Both the position numbers and the translations under genes were made by a program. From positions 1 through 64,000 of the forward strand of contig NZ_BAGD01000022.1 of the NCBI RefSeq assembly GCF_000308635.1: DNA of 64,000 nucleotides, written 5' to 3'. Positions 39,019-47,600 of the stretch are shown piece by piece (the stretch's first letter is position 1; each line of letters begins with the position of its first letter). The notes beneath the pieces were generated by a model. The model did not search any database, was not told the DNA's origin, and saw nothing but the letters and a program-made list of their open reading frames with translations. The DNA comes from Nocardia otitidiscaviarum NBRC 14405. GTDB taxonomy: Bacteria > Actinomycetota > Actinomycetes > Mycobacteriales > Mycobacteriaceae.

Positions 39019-40617
39019 CTACTTCCCGGGTGTGAACAGCCCCTCCAGCACCGTGATGAAGTACGGGAAGTGCCCGGCGAACCGGTACAGGTCGCGGTCG
39101 CGTTCGAAGCCGCCGAACCAGTACAGGCCGGGACGGCCGTCCGAGTTCGGGTTGAGGTCGCGGAAGGCGCGGGTCCAATGGTCGGTGCGGCCCGCGGCCA
39201 CCGCGAAGGGCAGTGCGCGGGAGAAGACCAGTTCCTGGTCAGGTGGCGGAATCTGCTCGCGCGACAGCGCATCCAGGGCGCGCTGCATGCCGCGCACGCG
39301 GTCGGTGAGTTCGCGACCGGCCGCGGTGCGCGCGGGCAGATAGCGGGGGAGCAGCAGGGCCGCCACACCGCCGAGCGCGATCGCCACCCCGACCAGGGCG
39401 TGACCGGGCCCCAGCGCCAGGCCGACGGTGGCCGCCGCGCCGACCGCGACCAACCCGACGCCGAGCCAGAATTCCGTCCCGCGCCGGGCGCGATCCACAT
39501 ACAGTCCCTGCGCCACCGCATCGGCCACCAGCGCCTTGCGCACCGCCGTGGCGTCCAAGCTCCCCCGCAGTTCCGACAGCAGCACCGACTCCGAACCCTC
39601 CGGCAGCAGCGCCGCGTACACCGCCCGCTCATGGTCGGTGAGCTGTCCGTCGGCCGGATTCACGCGGGTGATCCGCCAATCCGTGTCGTCGATCGCCGTC
39701 ACCCACAGGTACCGCCGCACCGCCAGATCCACCACCGTCGCGGCGAGATCGCGGGGATCCACGTAGCCGTCCAGCAGCAGCCCCGCCGTACCGGGCAGCA
39801 CCCCGGCCGGGGAGGTGAACAGCACCCGATTGCCCTCGCGCAGCAGCGGATCGACCGCCTCGGCCTGCTGCGGTGTCGCCTGCCTGCGCGACCACACCAC
39901 GAATCCGGCGGCCACCGCCACCCCGAGCAACTGGACCGCGAAGGCGGCGAGCACGGGAGTCGTGACGGAGAACGGACCCGGCGCGTCGGCATCGTCGATA
40001 TCGGCATTGGCCGCCACCGTCCCGGGCGGCAGTTGCAGGGTCACGTCGATGACATCGCCCTTGCGCAGATCGGTCTTCTCCAGATGGGCGAAACCGTCCG
40101 GTTCGACCCGGATATCCGCGCAGTCCTGCGGCTGTCCGGGTGGCCCGATGGTGCACTTCGTCACGCCCATCCGGAAATCCGGACTGCTCACCGTCGCCAC
40201 CACCGACGCCACATCGGTATTCAGCACACCGGTCCAGTGGAACACCTGCGCTCCGGTGGTATCGCTGACCGTGTTGTGCACCGTGTACTCGAACGTCGAC
40301 TCCCCGGGACGCGCGGTAATGGTGAAGCGGTCGTCGGCCACCGTCGCCTCCCCGGCGCCGGCCGAGCGCACGTCGGTCACCCGGAAGGTGCGCGCCACAC
40401 TCTCGCTGACCTGCACGCGCAGCGGCAGTACCTGACGGAACTCCTCGCCCTCGGGCACCGTCACCGTCTCGGTGACCCGCAGCAGCCCGTCATCGCCGAG
40501 ATCGACATCGGCGACGATCCGCACCCCGTCCGGAGCGGGCTGGGCTTGGGCGGCCGGGGCGAGCAGGCCCAGCAGGGCGAGCAGCGCGACGACCAAGCCC
40601 CCCCGAAAAATCTGCAT
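39019..40617 (-). CDS. DUF2207 membrane protein
   Basis: A 532-residue exported membrane protein. Residues 1-26 form a signal peptide ending AAQAQPA. The extracytoplasmic DUF2207 domain covers about 27-230. One helix near 238-258, a cytoplasmic segment and two more helices near 390-430 follow. The C-terminus includes LYWFGGFERDRDLYRFAG, typical of the family. Function is unknown. TAAAGT lies 8 nt before the ATG on the minus strand, so the transcript may be leaderless. It is divergent from a metallopeptidase gene. Confidence 0.8.
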   Translation of the reverse strand: MQIFRGGLVVALLALLGLLAPAAQAQPAPDGVRIVADVDLGDDGLLRVTETVTVPEGEEFRQVLPLRVQVSESVARTFRVTDVRSAGAGEATVADDRFTITARPGESTFEYTVHNTVSDTTGAQVFHWTGVLNTDVASVVATVSSPDFRMGVTKCTIGPPGQPQDCADIRVEPDGFAHLEKTDLRKGDVIDVTLQLPPGTVAANADIDDADAPGPFSVTTPVLAAFAVQLLGVAVAAGFVVWSRRQATPQQAEAVDPLLREGNRVLFTSPAGVLPGTAGLLLDGYVDPRDLAATVVDLAVRRYLWVTAIDDTDWRITRVNPADGQLTDHERAVYAALLPEGSESVLLSELRGSLDATAVRKALVADAVAQGLYVDRARRGTEFWLGVGLVAVGAAATVGLALGPGHALVGVAIALGGVAALLLPRYLPARTAAGRELTDRVRGMQRALDALSREQIPPPDQELVFSRALPFAVAAGRTDHWTRAFRDLNPNSDGRPGLYWFGGFERDRDLYRFAGHFPYFITVLEGLFTPGK

Positions 40618-40695
40618 GGAAGGGTACTTTAGACAGCTTGCTATCCTTCCTCAGCGGCTGTCGGTGATATCGAGGTGACGAGGGGGTCCGGGGGA

Positions 40696-41898
40696 ATGAC
40701 TCGACCACCGTACGGACAGGGGCCGATTTCCCCTGGTGGACGGCCTGTTCCGCCGCCGCCCGGTCGCCGTCCCGGCGCTCCCGGCCCGCGCTCGGAGCCG
40801 GGTTATCCACAACGGCCCGGTCCCGGTTATCCACAGCGTCAGGGATTTCCACCGCCGCCCGGCTATCAACCGCATCCCGGACCGGGCGGGCCGCAGGCAT
40901 CGCCGTACGGCATTCCGCTCTCGCCCCCGCTCCCCCCGGTCGGCTACACACCGCACCAGCGCCCGCCGACGCAGCCGCCCGCGCCGCGGGGCCCCACCCC
41001 GTACGGCCCGACCGCGCACCCGACCCCGCCGCCGCGCCGTCGTCGTTGGGGCACAGTGCTGTTGATCGTCATCGTGGTGGTGACCGGTGTGCTGTTGCGC
41101 ACCGCCCTGAGTGCCGGAGTGGACAAGCTCGGGGCGGGCGACTCGGTGGACACCGGTTACGGCCCGGATATCGGAGCGCTCGGCGTCGCCGAGACGGCGG
41201 GCAATCCGCTGCTCACCGATACCGACGCCACTCTCGTTCCGGCGGACTGCGATTACGCGCCGTGGAGCACCCAGGTGGAGCAGGCCCGCGCCTTCTTCGA
41301 TTCCGCCGCCACCTGCCTGGAATCGGGCTGGCGCGCGGTATTCGCCGAGGTGGGTCTGTCCTTCGAAGCGCCCAAGGTCACGGTGACCGCGTCCACCACC
41401 GGCATCACCACGCTGTGCACCGGCAACAGCAGCAATTTCGCGGCCTTCTACTGCTCCGCCGACAAGACCATCTACATGCCGATCAGCCAGTTGCAGACCG
41501 ATGTCTTCAAGAACAACTGGGTGGTCTACCTGTCGGTGTTCGCGCACGAGTACGGCCATCACGTGCAGGCGCAGTCCGGCATCCTCGGCAAGGTGCACGC
41601 GCAGCGCCGCGAGGCGGGCGTCCGCTCCGACACCGGTCTCGAACTGTCGCGCCGAACCGAGTTGCAGGCCAACTGTTTCGACGGCATGTACCTGTCTTCC
41701 TCCCGGGACGGCGGGGCGCTCACCGCGGCGCAGATCGGTGTCGCGCGCAACGACGCCTACCATCGCGGTGACGCACCGGGGGATATGCGCGACCACGGCA
41801 CCACGCAGAACGGCGGAGCCTGGTTCGAGCTGGGTCTCGACGAGAATCGCACCTTCGCGTGCAATACCTTCACCGCCCCGGCGAGCGCGGTGAACTAG
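40696..41898 (+). CDS. neutral zinc metallopeptidase (YpfJ family)
   Basis: A 400-residue membrane-anchored protease. Residues 1-115 are Pro/Gly/Arg-rich. One helix (TVLLIVIVVVTGVLLRTAL) is followed by an extracytoplasmic catalytic domain with HEYGHHVQ as the HExxH zinc motif and the third ligand in RRTELQANCFDG. Cysteine pairs in the domain (DSAATCLESG, TTLCTGNS, FYCSADK) may form disulphides. The substrate is unknown. The ATG at 40696 is preferred, with GGGGGA upstream. A very strong hairpin follows. Confidence 0.88.
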   Translation: MTRPPYGQGPISPGGRPVPPPPGRRPGAPGPRSEPGYPQRPGPGYPQRQGFPPPPGYQPHPGPGGPQASPYGIPLSPPLPPVGYTPHQRPPTQPPAPRGPTPYGPTAHPTPPPRRRRWGTVLLIVIVVVTGVLLRTALSAGVDKLGAGDSVDTGYGPDIGALGVAETAGNPLLTDTDATLVPADCDYAPWSTQVEQARAFFDSAATCLESGWRAVFAEVGLSFEAPKVTVTASTTGITTLCTGNSSNFAAFYCSADKTIYMPISQLQTDVFKNNWVVYLSVFAHEYGHHVQAQSGILGKVHAQRREAGVRSDTGLELSRRTELQANCFDGMYLSSSRDGGALTAAQIGVARNDAYHRGDAPGDMRDHGTTQNGGAWFELGLDENRTFACNTFTAPASAVN

Positions 41899-41903
41899 GG
41901 AGA

Positions 41904-41936
41904 ACTCGGGCCCGTCGCGTGGCGACGGGCCCGAGT
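41904..41936. terminator. bidirectional terminator hairpin
   Basis: A perfect 15-bp stem ACTCGGGCCCGTCGC/GCGACGGGCCCGAGT with a GTG loop, between the metallopeptidase and amt. Confidence 0.8.
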
Positions 41937-41958
41937 CGTGCATCGCGACCCCTCGGGA

Positions 41959-43260
41959 TCAGTGCCCGAGCGGCCCCTCACCGATGCGGCGCGGTGAATG
42001 TCCGTGCACCCCTTCGGCATAGGCGGTCTCGGCGTGCAGCGCGAAGTCGATGCCGCCCACCTCGTCCTCACGGGAGACGCGGAAGCCGATCGTCGCGTCG
42101 ATCACCTTGCCGATCAGGAACGAGATGCCGAAAGCCCATGCGGCCACGGCCAGGACGCCCACCACCTGCTTGCCGAGCTGGGTGAGCCCGCCGCCGTGGA
42201 ACAGGCCCGCCGCGCCGCCCTCGCCGGTCATCACCTCGGTGGCGAGCAGGCCGATCAGCATGGTGCCCACCACGCCGCCGACGAAGTGCACGCCCACCAC
42301 GTCGAGCGAGTCGTCGTAGTTGGCCTTGAACTTCCAGCCCACCGCGAACGCGCACACCACACCCGCGACCAGACCCACGACGATCGCGCCCAGGGTGTTC
42401 ACGAAGCCGCAGGACGGCGTGATCGCCACCAGACCGGCCACCACACCCGACGCCGCGCCGAAGGTGGTCGGTCGACCGTCGCGCACCTGCTCCACGGCCA
42501 GCCAGCCCAGCATGCCGAGGCAGCCCGCCACCAGCGTGTTCAGGAAGACCGCGGCCGCGGTGCCGTCTGCCGCCAGCGCCGAACCGGCATTGAAGCCGAA
42601 CCATCCGAACCACAGCAGACCCGCACCCAGCAGTACGAACGGCAGATTGTGCGGGCGCATGGCGTCCATCTTGAAACCGACGCGCGGACCCAGCACCAGT
42701 GCCAGCGCGAGCGCCGAAGCGCCGGAGGCGATCTCGACCACCAGACCGCCCGCGTAGTCGAGTGCGCCGAATTCGGCGAGCCAGCCCTCGGAATTCCACA
42801 CCCAGTGCGCGATCGGCGCGTACACCAGCGTCGCCCAGATCGGCACGAAGATCATCCACGCGGAGAATTTCGCGCGGTCGGCGATGGCGCCGCTGACCAG
42901 TGCCACGGTGAGAATCGCGAAGGTCAGCTGGAAGGTGACGAACAGCAGATCCGGAATACCGCTGTTGGCCTCGGTATCGGTCACCCGCACCGTGCCCGGA
43001 TCGAATCCGGAGAGGGCGAAATGATCGAATCCGCCGATGAAGCCCCCACCCGCGTCGGGGCCGAAGGCCAGCGTGTAGCCGACCAGCAACCACACCACGG
43101 TGACCAGCGGAATGGAGATGAAGCTCATCATCAGCATGTTGAGCACGCCGCTGGAGCGCACCATGCCGCCGTAGAAGATCGCCAGGCCGGGTGTCATGAG
43201 CAGCACCAGCGCGGTGCTGGCCAGCAACCACGAGGTGGCGGCGGCGTCGATTGTGGGCAC
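41959..43260 (-). CDS. amt: ammonium transporter
   Basis: A 433-residue Amt channel with eleven transmembrane helices. Family markers are GLAIFYGGMVRSSGVLNM in helix 1, the Phe gate region FVTFQLTFAI, WLLVGYTLAFGP and the pore histidines in VGVHFVGG and the FHGGG segment. It imports ammonium when nitrogen is low. Two perfect GlnR boxes lie 26 and 53 nt upstream of the start, so GlnR activates it under nitrogen limitation. No glnK or glnD gene follows; the cluster is reduced compared with amtB-glnK-glnD of other actinobacteria. Confidence 0.95.
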   Translation of the reverse strand: MPTIDAAATSWLLASTALVLLMTPGLAIFYGGMVRSSGVLNMLMMSFISIPLVTVVWLLVGYTLAFGPDAGGGFIGGFDHFALSGFDPGTVRVTDTEANSGIPDLLFVTFQLTFAILTVALVSGAIADRAKFSAWMIFVPIWATLVYAPIAHWVWNSEGWLAEFGALDYAGGLVVEIASGASALALALVLGPRVGFKMDAMRPHNLPFVLLGAGLLWFGWFGFNAGSALAADGTAAAVFLNTLVAGCLGMLGWLAVEQVRDGRPTTFGAASGVVAGLVAITPSCGFVNTLGAIVVGLVAGVVCAFAVGWKFKANYDDSLDVVGVHFVGGVVGTMLIGLLATEVMTGEGGAAGLFHGGGLTQLGKQVVGVLAVAAWAFGISFLIGKVIDATIGFRVSREDEVGGIDFALHAETAYAEGVHGHSPRRIGEGPLGH

Positions 43261-43286
43261 GGGGTAACTCCTTCCACGCGTTTCGC

Positions 43287-43302
43287 GTTTCAGGGAAGTT
43301 AC
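43287..43302 (-). promoter_or_regulatory. GlnR box proximal to amt
   Basis: On the minus strand GTAAC-TTCCCT-GAAAC, a full match to GTnAC-N6-GAAAC. Confidence 0.8.
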
Positions 43303-43313
43303 CGAAAGCTCAC

Positions 43314-43329
43314 GTTTCCGCGTTGTTAC
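43314..43329 (-). promoter_or_regulatory. GlnR box distal to amt
   Basis: On the minus strand GTAAC-AACGCG-GAAAC, a full match to the consensus, 11 nt from the proximal box. Further GTAAC half-sites lie upstream to about 43369. Confidence 0.8.
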
Positions 43330-43366
43330 GAAGAGCGTTCGTGTGTTACGGATTGTGCACGCGATG

Positions 43367-44239
43367 TTACGAAATGCTCACACGCGCGTCGGAGCGCGGC
43401 TTTTCCCGGGCTGGGCGTCGCGATTTCTTGTTCAGCGCGCGCAGGCCGCGCGGTCCGGGCAGGGGGAGACCGTCGTCACGCAGCACCATCCATTCCGCGG
43501 TGGTCATCCACTGCTGCTGGGCGCGGGCGTCGGCGGTGTCGTTGAATACCCGGCGCCCGCGATCGTCGCGCAGTTCATGGGCCAGCACCGACCAGCGCGG
43601 CGGGCGATCGTGTTCGGCGAACTGATCGCGCAGATACGCGGCCACCAGGGTGCCGATCGCGTTCACCGGTCGCAGCGACACCCGATTTCCGTATTTCGCC
43701 GAATAGAAACGTCGTCCGGCGCACAGGGAGCGCGGAGAATCGTTGTAGGCGATCCAGCCCGCGCGTTGGGCGCGCTCGATGAGCCACAGGTGTTTCACGG
43801 CGGTCGGCGGAATATCGCCGACGTGCTCGCGAATAAGTGCCACAACGGGTTCCGACAGCAGAATGTCGCGACGGGTCGGACCGTTTCCGTGCAGCGTCCA
43901 GTATTCGTCGGTGAGGGTGGCGATCACCCGGCCGAAATCGTCGATGCCGCGCTGGGCGCGGCGGCCGAGACGCTCGATGCGTTCGGCCTCGCGGCGCATG
44001 TCGTTCTGGGTGATCAGGGTGCGGATGGCGGGCAGGGTGGGTACCTGGCCGCGATGCAGGAGTTCGAGGATCGCACCGGCGGTGGCGGGGTCGGCGGCTG
44101 CCGTGACCGGCAGCGATTCCCGGTGCAGATCGAACTCGCGCGGGCTGATGGCTCGGCTCAGCAGATCCGCCGCGGTTCGATTGCCGGCGAATTCGGTACC
44201 GGAAAGCCAGGCGGCTGCGATGTCGTCATGCGACGGCAC
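43367..44239 (-). CDS. unknown 290-residue protein
   Basis: A soluble, Arg-rich, largely helical protein with no family recognised. It starts MPSHDDIAAAWLSGTEF. Conserved-looking parts are LRPVNAIGTLVAAYLRDQF and DDGLPLPGPRGL, and the C-terminus is basic (KKSRRPAREKPRSD). There are no membrane segments and only one cysteine. It is upstream of amt on the same strand but separated by the GlnR promoter. Its 3' end overlaps the outermost GTAAC half-site. A 10-bp inverted repeat lies about 80 nt upstream of its start. Confidence 0.65.
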   Translation of the reverse strand: MPSHDDIAAAWLSGTEFAGNRTAADLLSRAISPREFDLHRESLPVTAAADPATAGAILELLHRGQVPTLPAIRTLITQNDMRREAERIERLGRRAQRGIDDFGRVIATLTDEYWTLHGNGPTRRDILLSEPVVALIREHVGDIPPTAVKHLWLIERAQRAGWIAYNDSPRSLCAGRRFYSAKYGNRVSLRPVNAIGTLVAAYLRDQFAEHDRPPRWSVLAHELRDDRGRRVFNDTADARAQQQWMTTAEWMVLRDDGLPLPGPRGLRALNKKSRRPAREKPRSDARVSIS

Positions 44240-44319
44240 GTTGGGCGTTTCCTCCGAGAGATTTGGTTGCGCCCCGGTCGGGATGAGGGACCGGCCGGGG
44301 ACACCAACCTGATGAAGGT

Positions 44320-44355
44320 TTGGCTACCGAAGTTGCCGATGTCCACGGTAGCCAA
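44320..44355. promoter_or_regulatory. perfect 10-bp inverted repeat
   Basis: TTGGCTACCG and CGGTAGCCAA are separated by 16 nt. It is nearer to the unknown gene starting at 44239 than to dnaX and may be an operator or a 5' leader hairpin. Confidence 0.5.
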
Positions 44356-44558
44356 GCAATTGCGATCTTGCCGCATCCGTTGACGCTATCGTTATGTCCG
44401 TAATGCGGAGTTGAAACCGGGCGCAGGTCTGTAGACAGCGATCGTGCACTACAGCGTTATCCGGCAAATTCCGTTCCCGAACTACGCTGAGAATTTGCTG
44501 TGCATTCTTCTCGCACCGGGGGACTGCGTGACGTCGGCGAACGGGGCGCTCGGTTCCT

Positions 44559-44576
44559 ACGTGATTCACATCACGT
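44559..44576. promoter_or_regulatory. Crp/GlxR-like dyad upstream of dnaX
   Basis: ACGTGAT-TCAC-ATCACGT is a perfect 7-bp dyad containing GTGA-N6-TCAC, the core of the Crp/GlxR consensus. It lies 116 nt upstream of the dnaX start. Confidence 0.4.
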
Positions 44577-44678
44577 TTGCGGGTGGGTGGTGAACGGGCA
44601 AAGGGCTGGATTTTCGGTCGAATCGGACGCGCCGAACCGGGTCGGGACATCGGCGCATGCGCTGTCGGTGTCCGCCGG

Positions 44679-44691
44679 TAGCCTCTCTGCC
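44679..44691 (+). promoter_or_regulatory. leaderless-type -10 element of dnaX
   Basis: TAGCCT, then 7 nt, then GTG at 44692. No Shine-Dalgarno is present. Confidence 0.5.
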
Positions 44692-47600
44692 GTGGCTCTC
44701 TACCGGAAGTACCGACCGGCAACGTTCGCTGAAGTCGTGGGGCAGGAGCACGTCACCGAACCCCTGAGTACGGCGCTCGACACCGGTCGCATCAGTCATG
44801 CGTACCTGTTCTCGGGACCGCGCGGATGTGGCAAGACCTCATCGGCGCGCATCCTCGCGCGCTCGCTGAACTGTGTGGAGGGGCCGACGTCCACACCGTG
44901 CGGAGTGTGTGCGTCGTGTGTGGCGCTCGCCCCGGGCGGACCGGGCAACCTCGATGTCATCGAACTCGACGCCGCGAGCCACGGCGGCGTCGACGACACC
45001 CGCGAACTGCGCGACCGCGCCTTCTACGCGCCCGCCGAATCCCGCTACCGCGTCTTCATCGTCGACGAGGCGCACATGGTGACCACCGCGGGCTTCAACG
45101 CGCTGCTGAAGATCGTGGAGGAGCCGCCCGCCCACCTCATCTTCGTCTTCGCCACCACCGAACCGGACAAGGTGCTGCCCACCATCCGGTCCCGCACCCA
45201 CCACTACCCCTTCCGGCTGCTGCCGCCCGCCACCATGCGCGGACTGCTCGGCCGCATCTGCGATCAGGAAGGGGTGCAGGTCGAGGAAGCGGTGTACCCG
45301 TTGGTGATTCGCGCGGGCGGCGGTTCGCCGCGCGACAGCCTCAGCGTGCTGGACCAGCTGCTGGCCGGCGCCGGATCCGAGGGGGTCACCTATCCGCGCG
45401 CGGTGTCGCTGCTCGGCGTCACCGATATCGCCCTCATCGACGACGCCGTCGAGGCGCTGGCGACCGATGACGGCGCCGCCCTGTTCGGTGTCATCGACCG
45501 CGTGGTCGAATCCGGCCACGACCCCCGCCGCTTCGCCACCGACCTGCTCGAACGCCTGCGCGACCTGATCCTGCTGCGCGCCGTCCCCGACGCCACCGAC
45601 CGCGGCCTGGTCTCCGGCCCCGGCGACGTCCTCGACCGCATGCGCGCCCAGGCCGACGCCATCGGCCCCGCCACCCTCACCCGCTACGCCGAACTCCTGC
45701 ACGAGGGTCTCGGCGAGATGCGCGGCGCCACCGCCCCCCGCCTGCTGCTCGAGGTCATCGCCGCCCGCATGCTGCTGCCCTCGGCCACCGACACCGAATC
45801 CGCGGCCCTGCAACGCCTGGAACGCATCGAACGCCGCCTGGCGGGTGCACCCCTGCCCCCGGCCGCCGGTAACGCCGCGCCCGGCAACCCGACCGCTGGC
45901 AACCCGACCGCCGCCGACCCCGGCGTCGCGGGCAGCGCGACCCCGCAGCACGGCGCGCAGCCCACGGCCGGACCCTCGGCGGCGCAGCCGAACCCCGGCG
46001 GCTCACCACGCCGTCGCGGCGCGGAAGCCCTCGCCGCCATGCGCGCCGAGAAGTCCGGCACCCAGGCATCCCCCGCACCCGGAACCCGCCAGCCCGAGCC
46101 CACCCCACCGAGTGGAGCGGCACCCTCCGGCAGCGCGACGGGAGGATCCACACCCGCGACGAGTGCCGCCGGGCCTTCGCACGGGGCGGCGGGTAAGCCC
46201 GCGCCGACGTCGACGGGAGCCCCCGCGAACCGGGCGGCGGCGGGCAATTCCGCGCCGACATCCTCGAACAGCTCACCGGCGGATACCCACGACGCACCGG
46301 ACGCCAGCGCTGCCGCGAAACCGGAGGGTGGTGTGACCGATGCGGGGGGCAGCGCACCGGACCTCGACGCCATCGCGCAATCCGGCGACCCGGCGGCGGC
46401 GCCGTCCGCCGCGCGCCTGCCGTCCGGCACCTCCGCCGCCCGGCCACCCGAACTCGACCCGGTCACCGGCGGCCCGTCCGACCTGCCGAGATCCGCGGCC
46501 CGGCCGGAAGTTGCCGCCCCGCAACAACAGTCACCCGCCGAAGCGGCCCCTAGCTCGCCGGGCGGCGGCGTTTCCCAGGCTGGCACGGGATCGACCGCAG
46601 GGTCGGCGGCCGCATCGGCCACCACCGCGTCGGCCGCCACACAACCGGCTACATCACCTGCCGCCCAACCGGTTTCGCCCGCATCCCCCGGCCCGGCCGC
46701 CGATTTCGAGCGAGCCCGCGAAACCCTGCTCATGCTGGTCGGGTACGCCAGCGCCCGCGCGGTCGCCGAACCGCAGTGGACCGAGAAGCTCACCGGCTGG
46801 GCCGCCCGCCTGCACACCCTCACCCCGGCCGCCACCGCCGAAATCCAGACGGTGCTGACCGAAGACGCCGCGGCCCTGCGCGAACTGCTCGGCTCCGCCG
46901 CGCGCGTCGTCCATGGCGCGGACCCGGCCGCCCCGAGCGTCCCCGTGACCGGTGGTGCGGCCGCTCCGGCGCGATCCGCCGGCCCCGCCACTGCCGCATC
47001 CGTCGACACGCCCGGCGCTGCCGCCGGTTCCACCGGGGCACCGGACGCTTCGAGCGGCGAAGCTGTTGCGCCCACGTCGCCGGCACACGCCGCGCGGCCA
47101 GCGGCCGCTGCGGACAGCCCGGCCACGCGCTCGGATGCGGACGCCCGCGAACAGGCGTCGGAGGGCATCGGTAGCGCTGCCGCGCAGCGTGACGCGGACG
47201 GCGCGGCACGGAGCACCAGCGCCCGCGCGGAAGGGGCGGCCCCGCAGGCCGTGCCCGCTTCCGTGATCGATGCCGGACTCCAGGATTCGGCCGCGGTGGC
47301 CGGCTCCACTGCCGGACGCGGCTCTTCCGACGGTGGGGCGCACGGTGCCGCTGGCGAGCATGGGCAGCCAGGCGATCGGTCCGATGCGAACGCTGCGGCG
47401 CAGCGCCGGAACACCGGTGTGCCGGAAGGGGACTCGGCCCCTGAACTGCCGAACGCACCGGCCGTCGCGGGTGCGGCGGTCGACCCGTCGGTCGGGGAGG
47501 ACTCGACCGGCGGTGCCCCGCGCGGCGCCGATGGGCAACGTGATCGGATCGGTGACCGTGCCGCCGGTCCGGACGCCACGGGACAGCGGCGGACCGCCGA

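Larger units (their letters stand above)
44240..44691. other. divergent intergenic region before dnaX
   Basis: No gene is accepted here; an open frame joining dnaX upstream is unlikely to be translated. The region holds a 10-bp inverted repeat (44320-44355), a Crp-like dyad (44559-44576) and the dnaX -10 element. Confidence 0.5.

Noticed and set aside
44500..44691. Upstream extension of dnaX
   Set aside because: The conserved protein begins at ALYRKYRP after GTG 44692, which has a -10 element at leaderless spacing.
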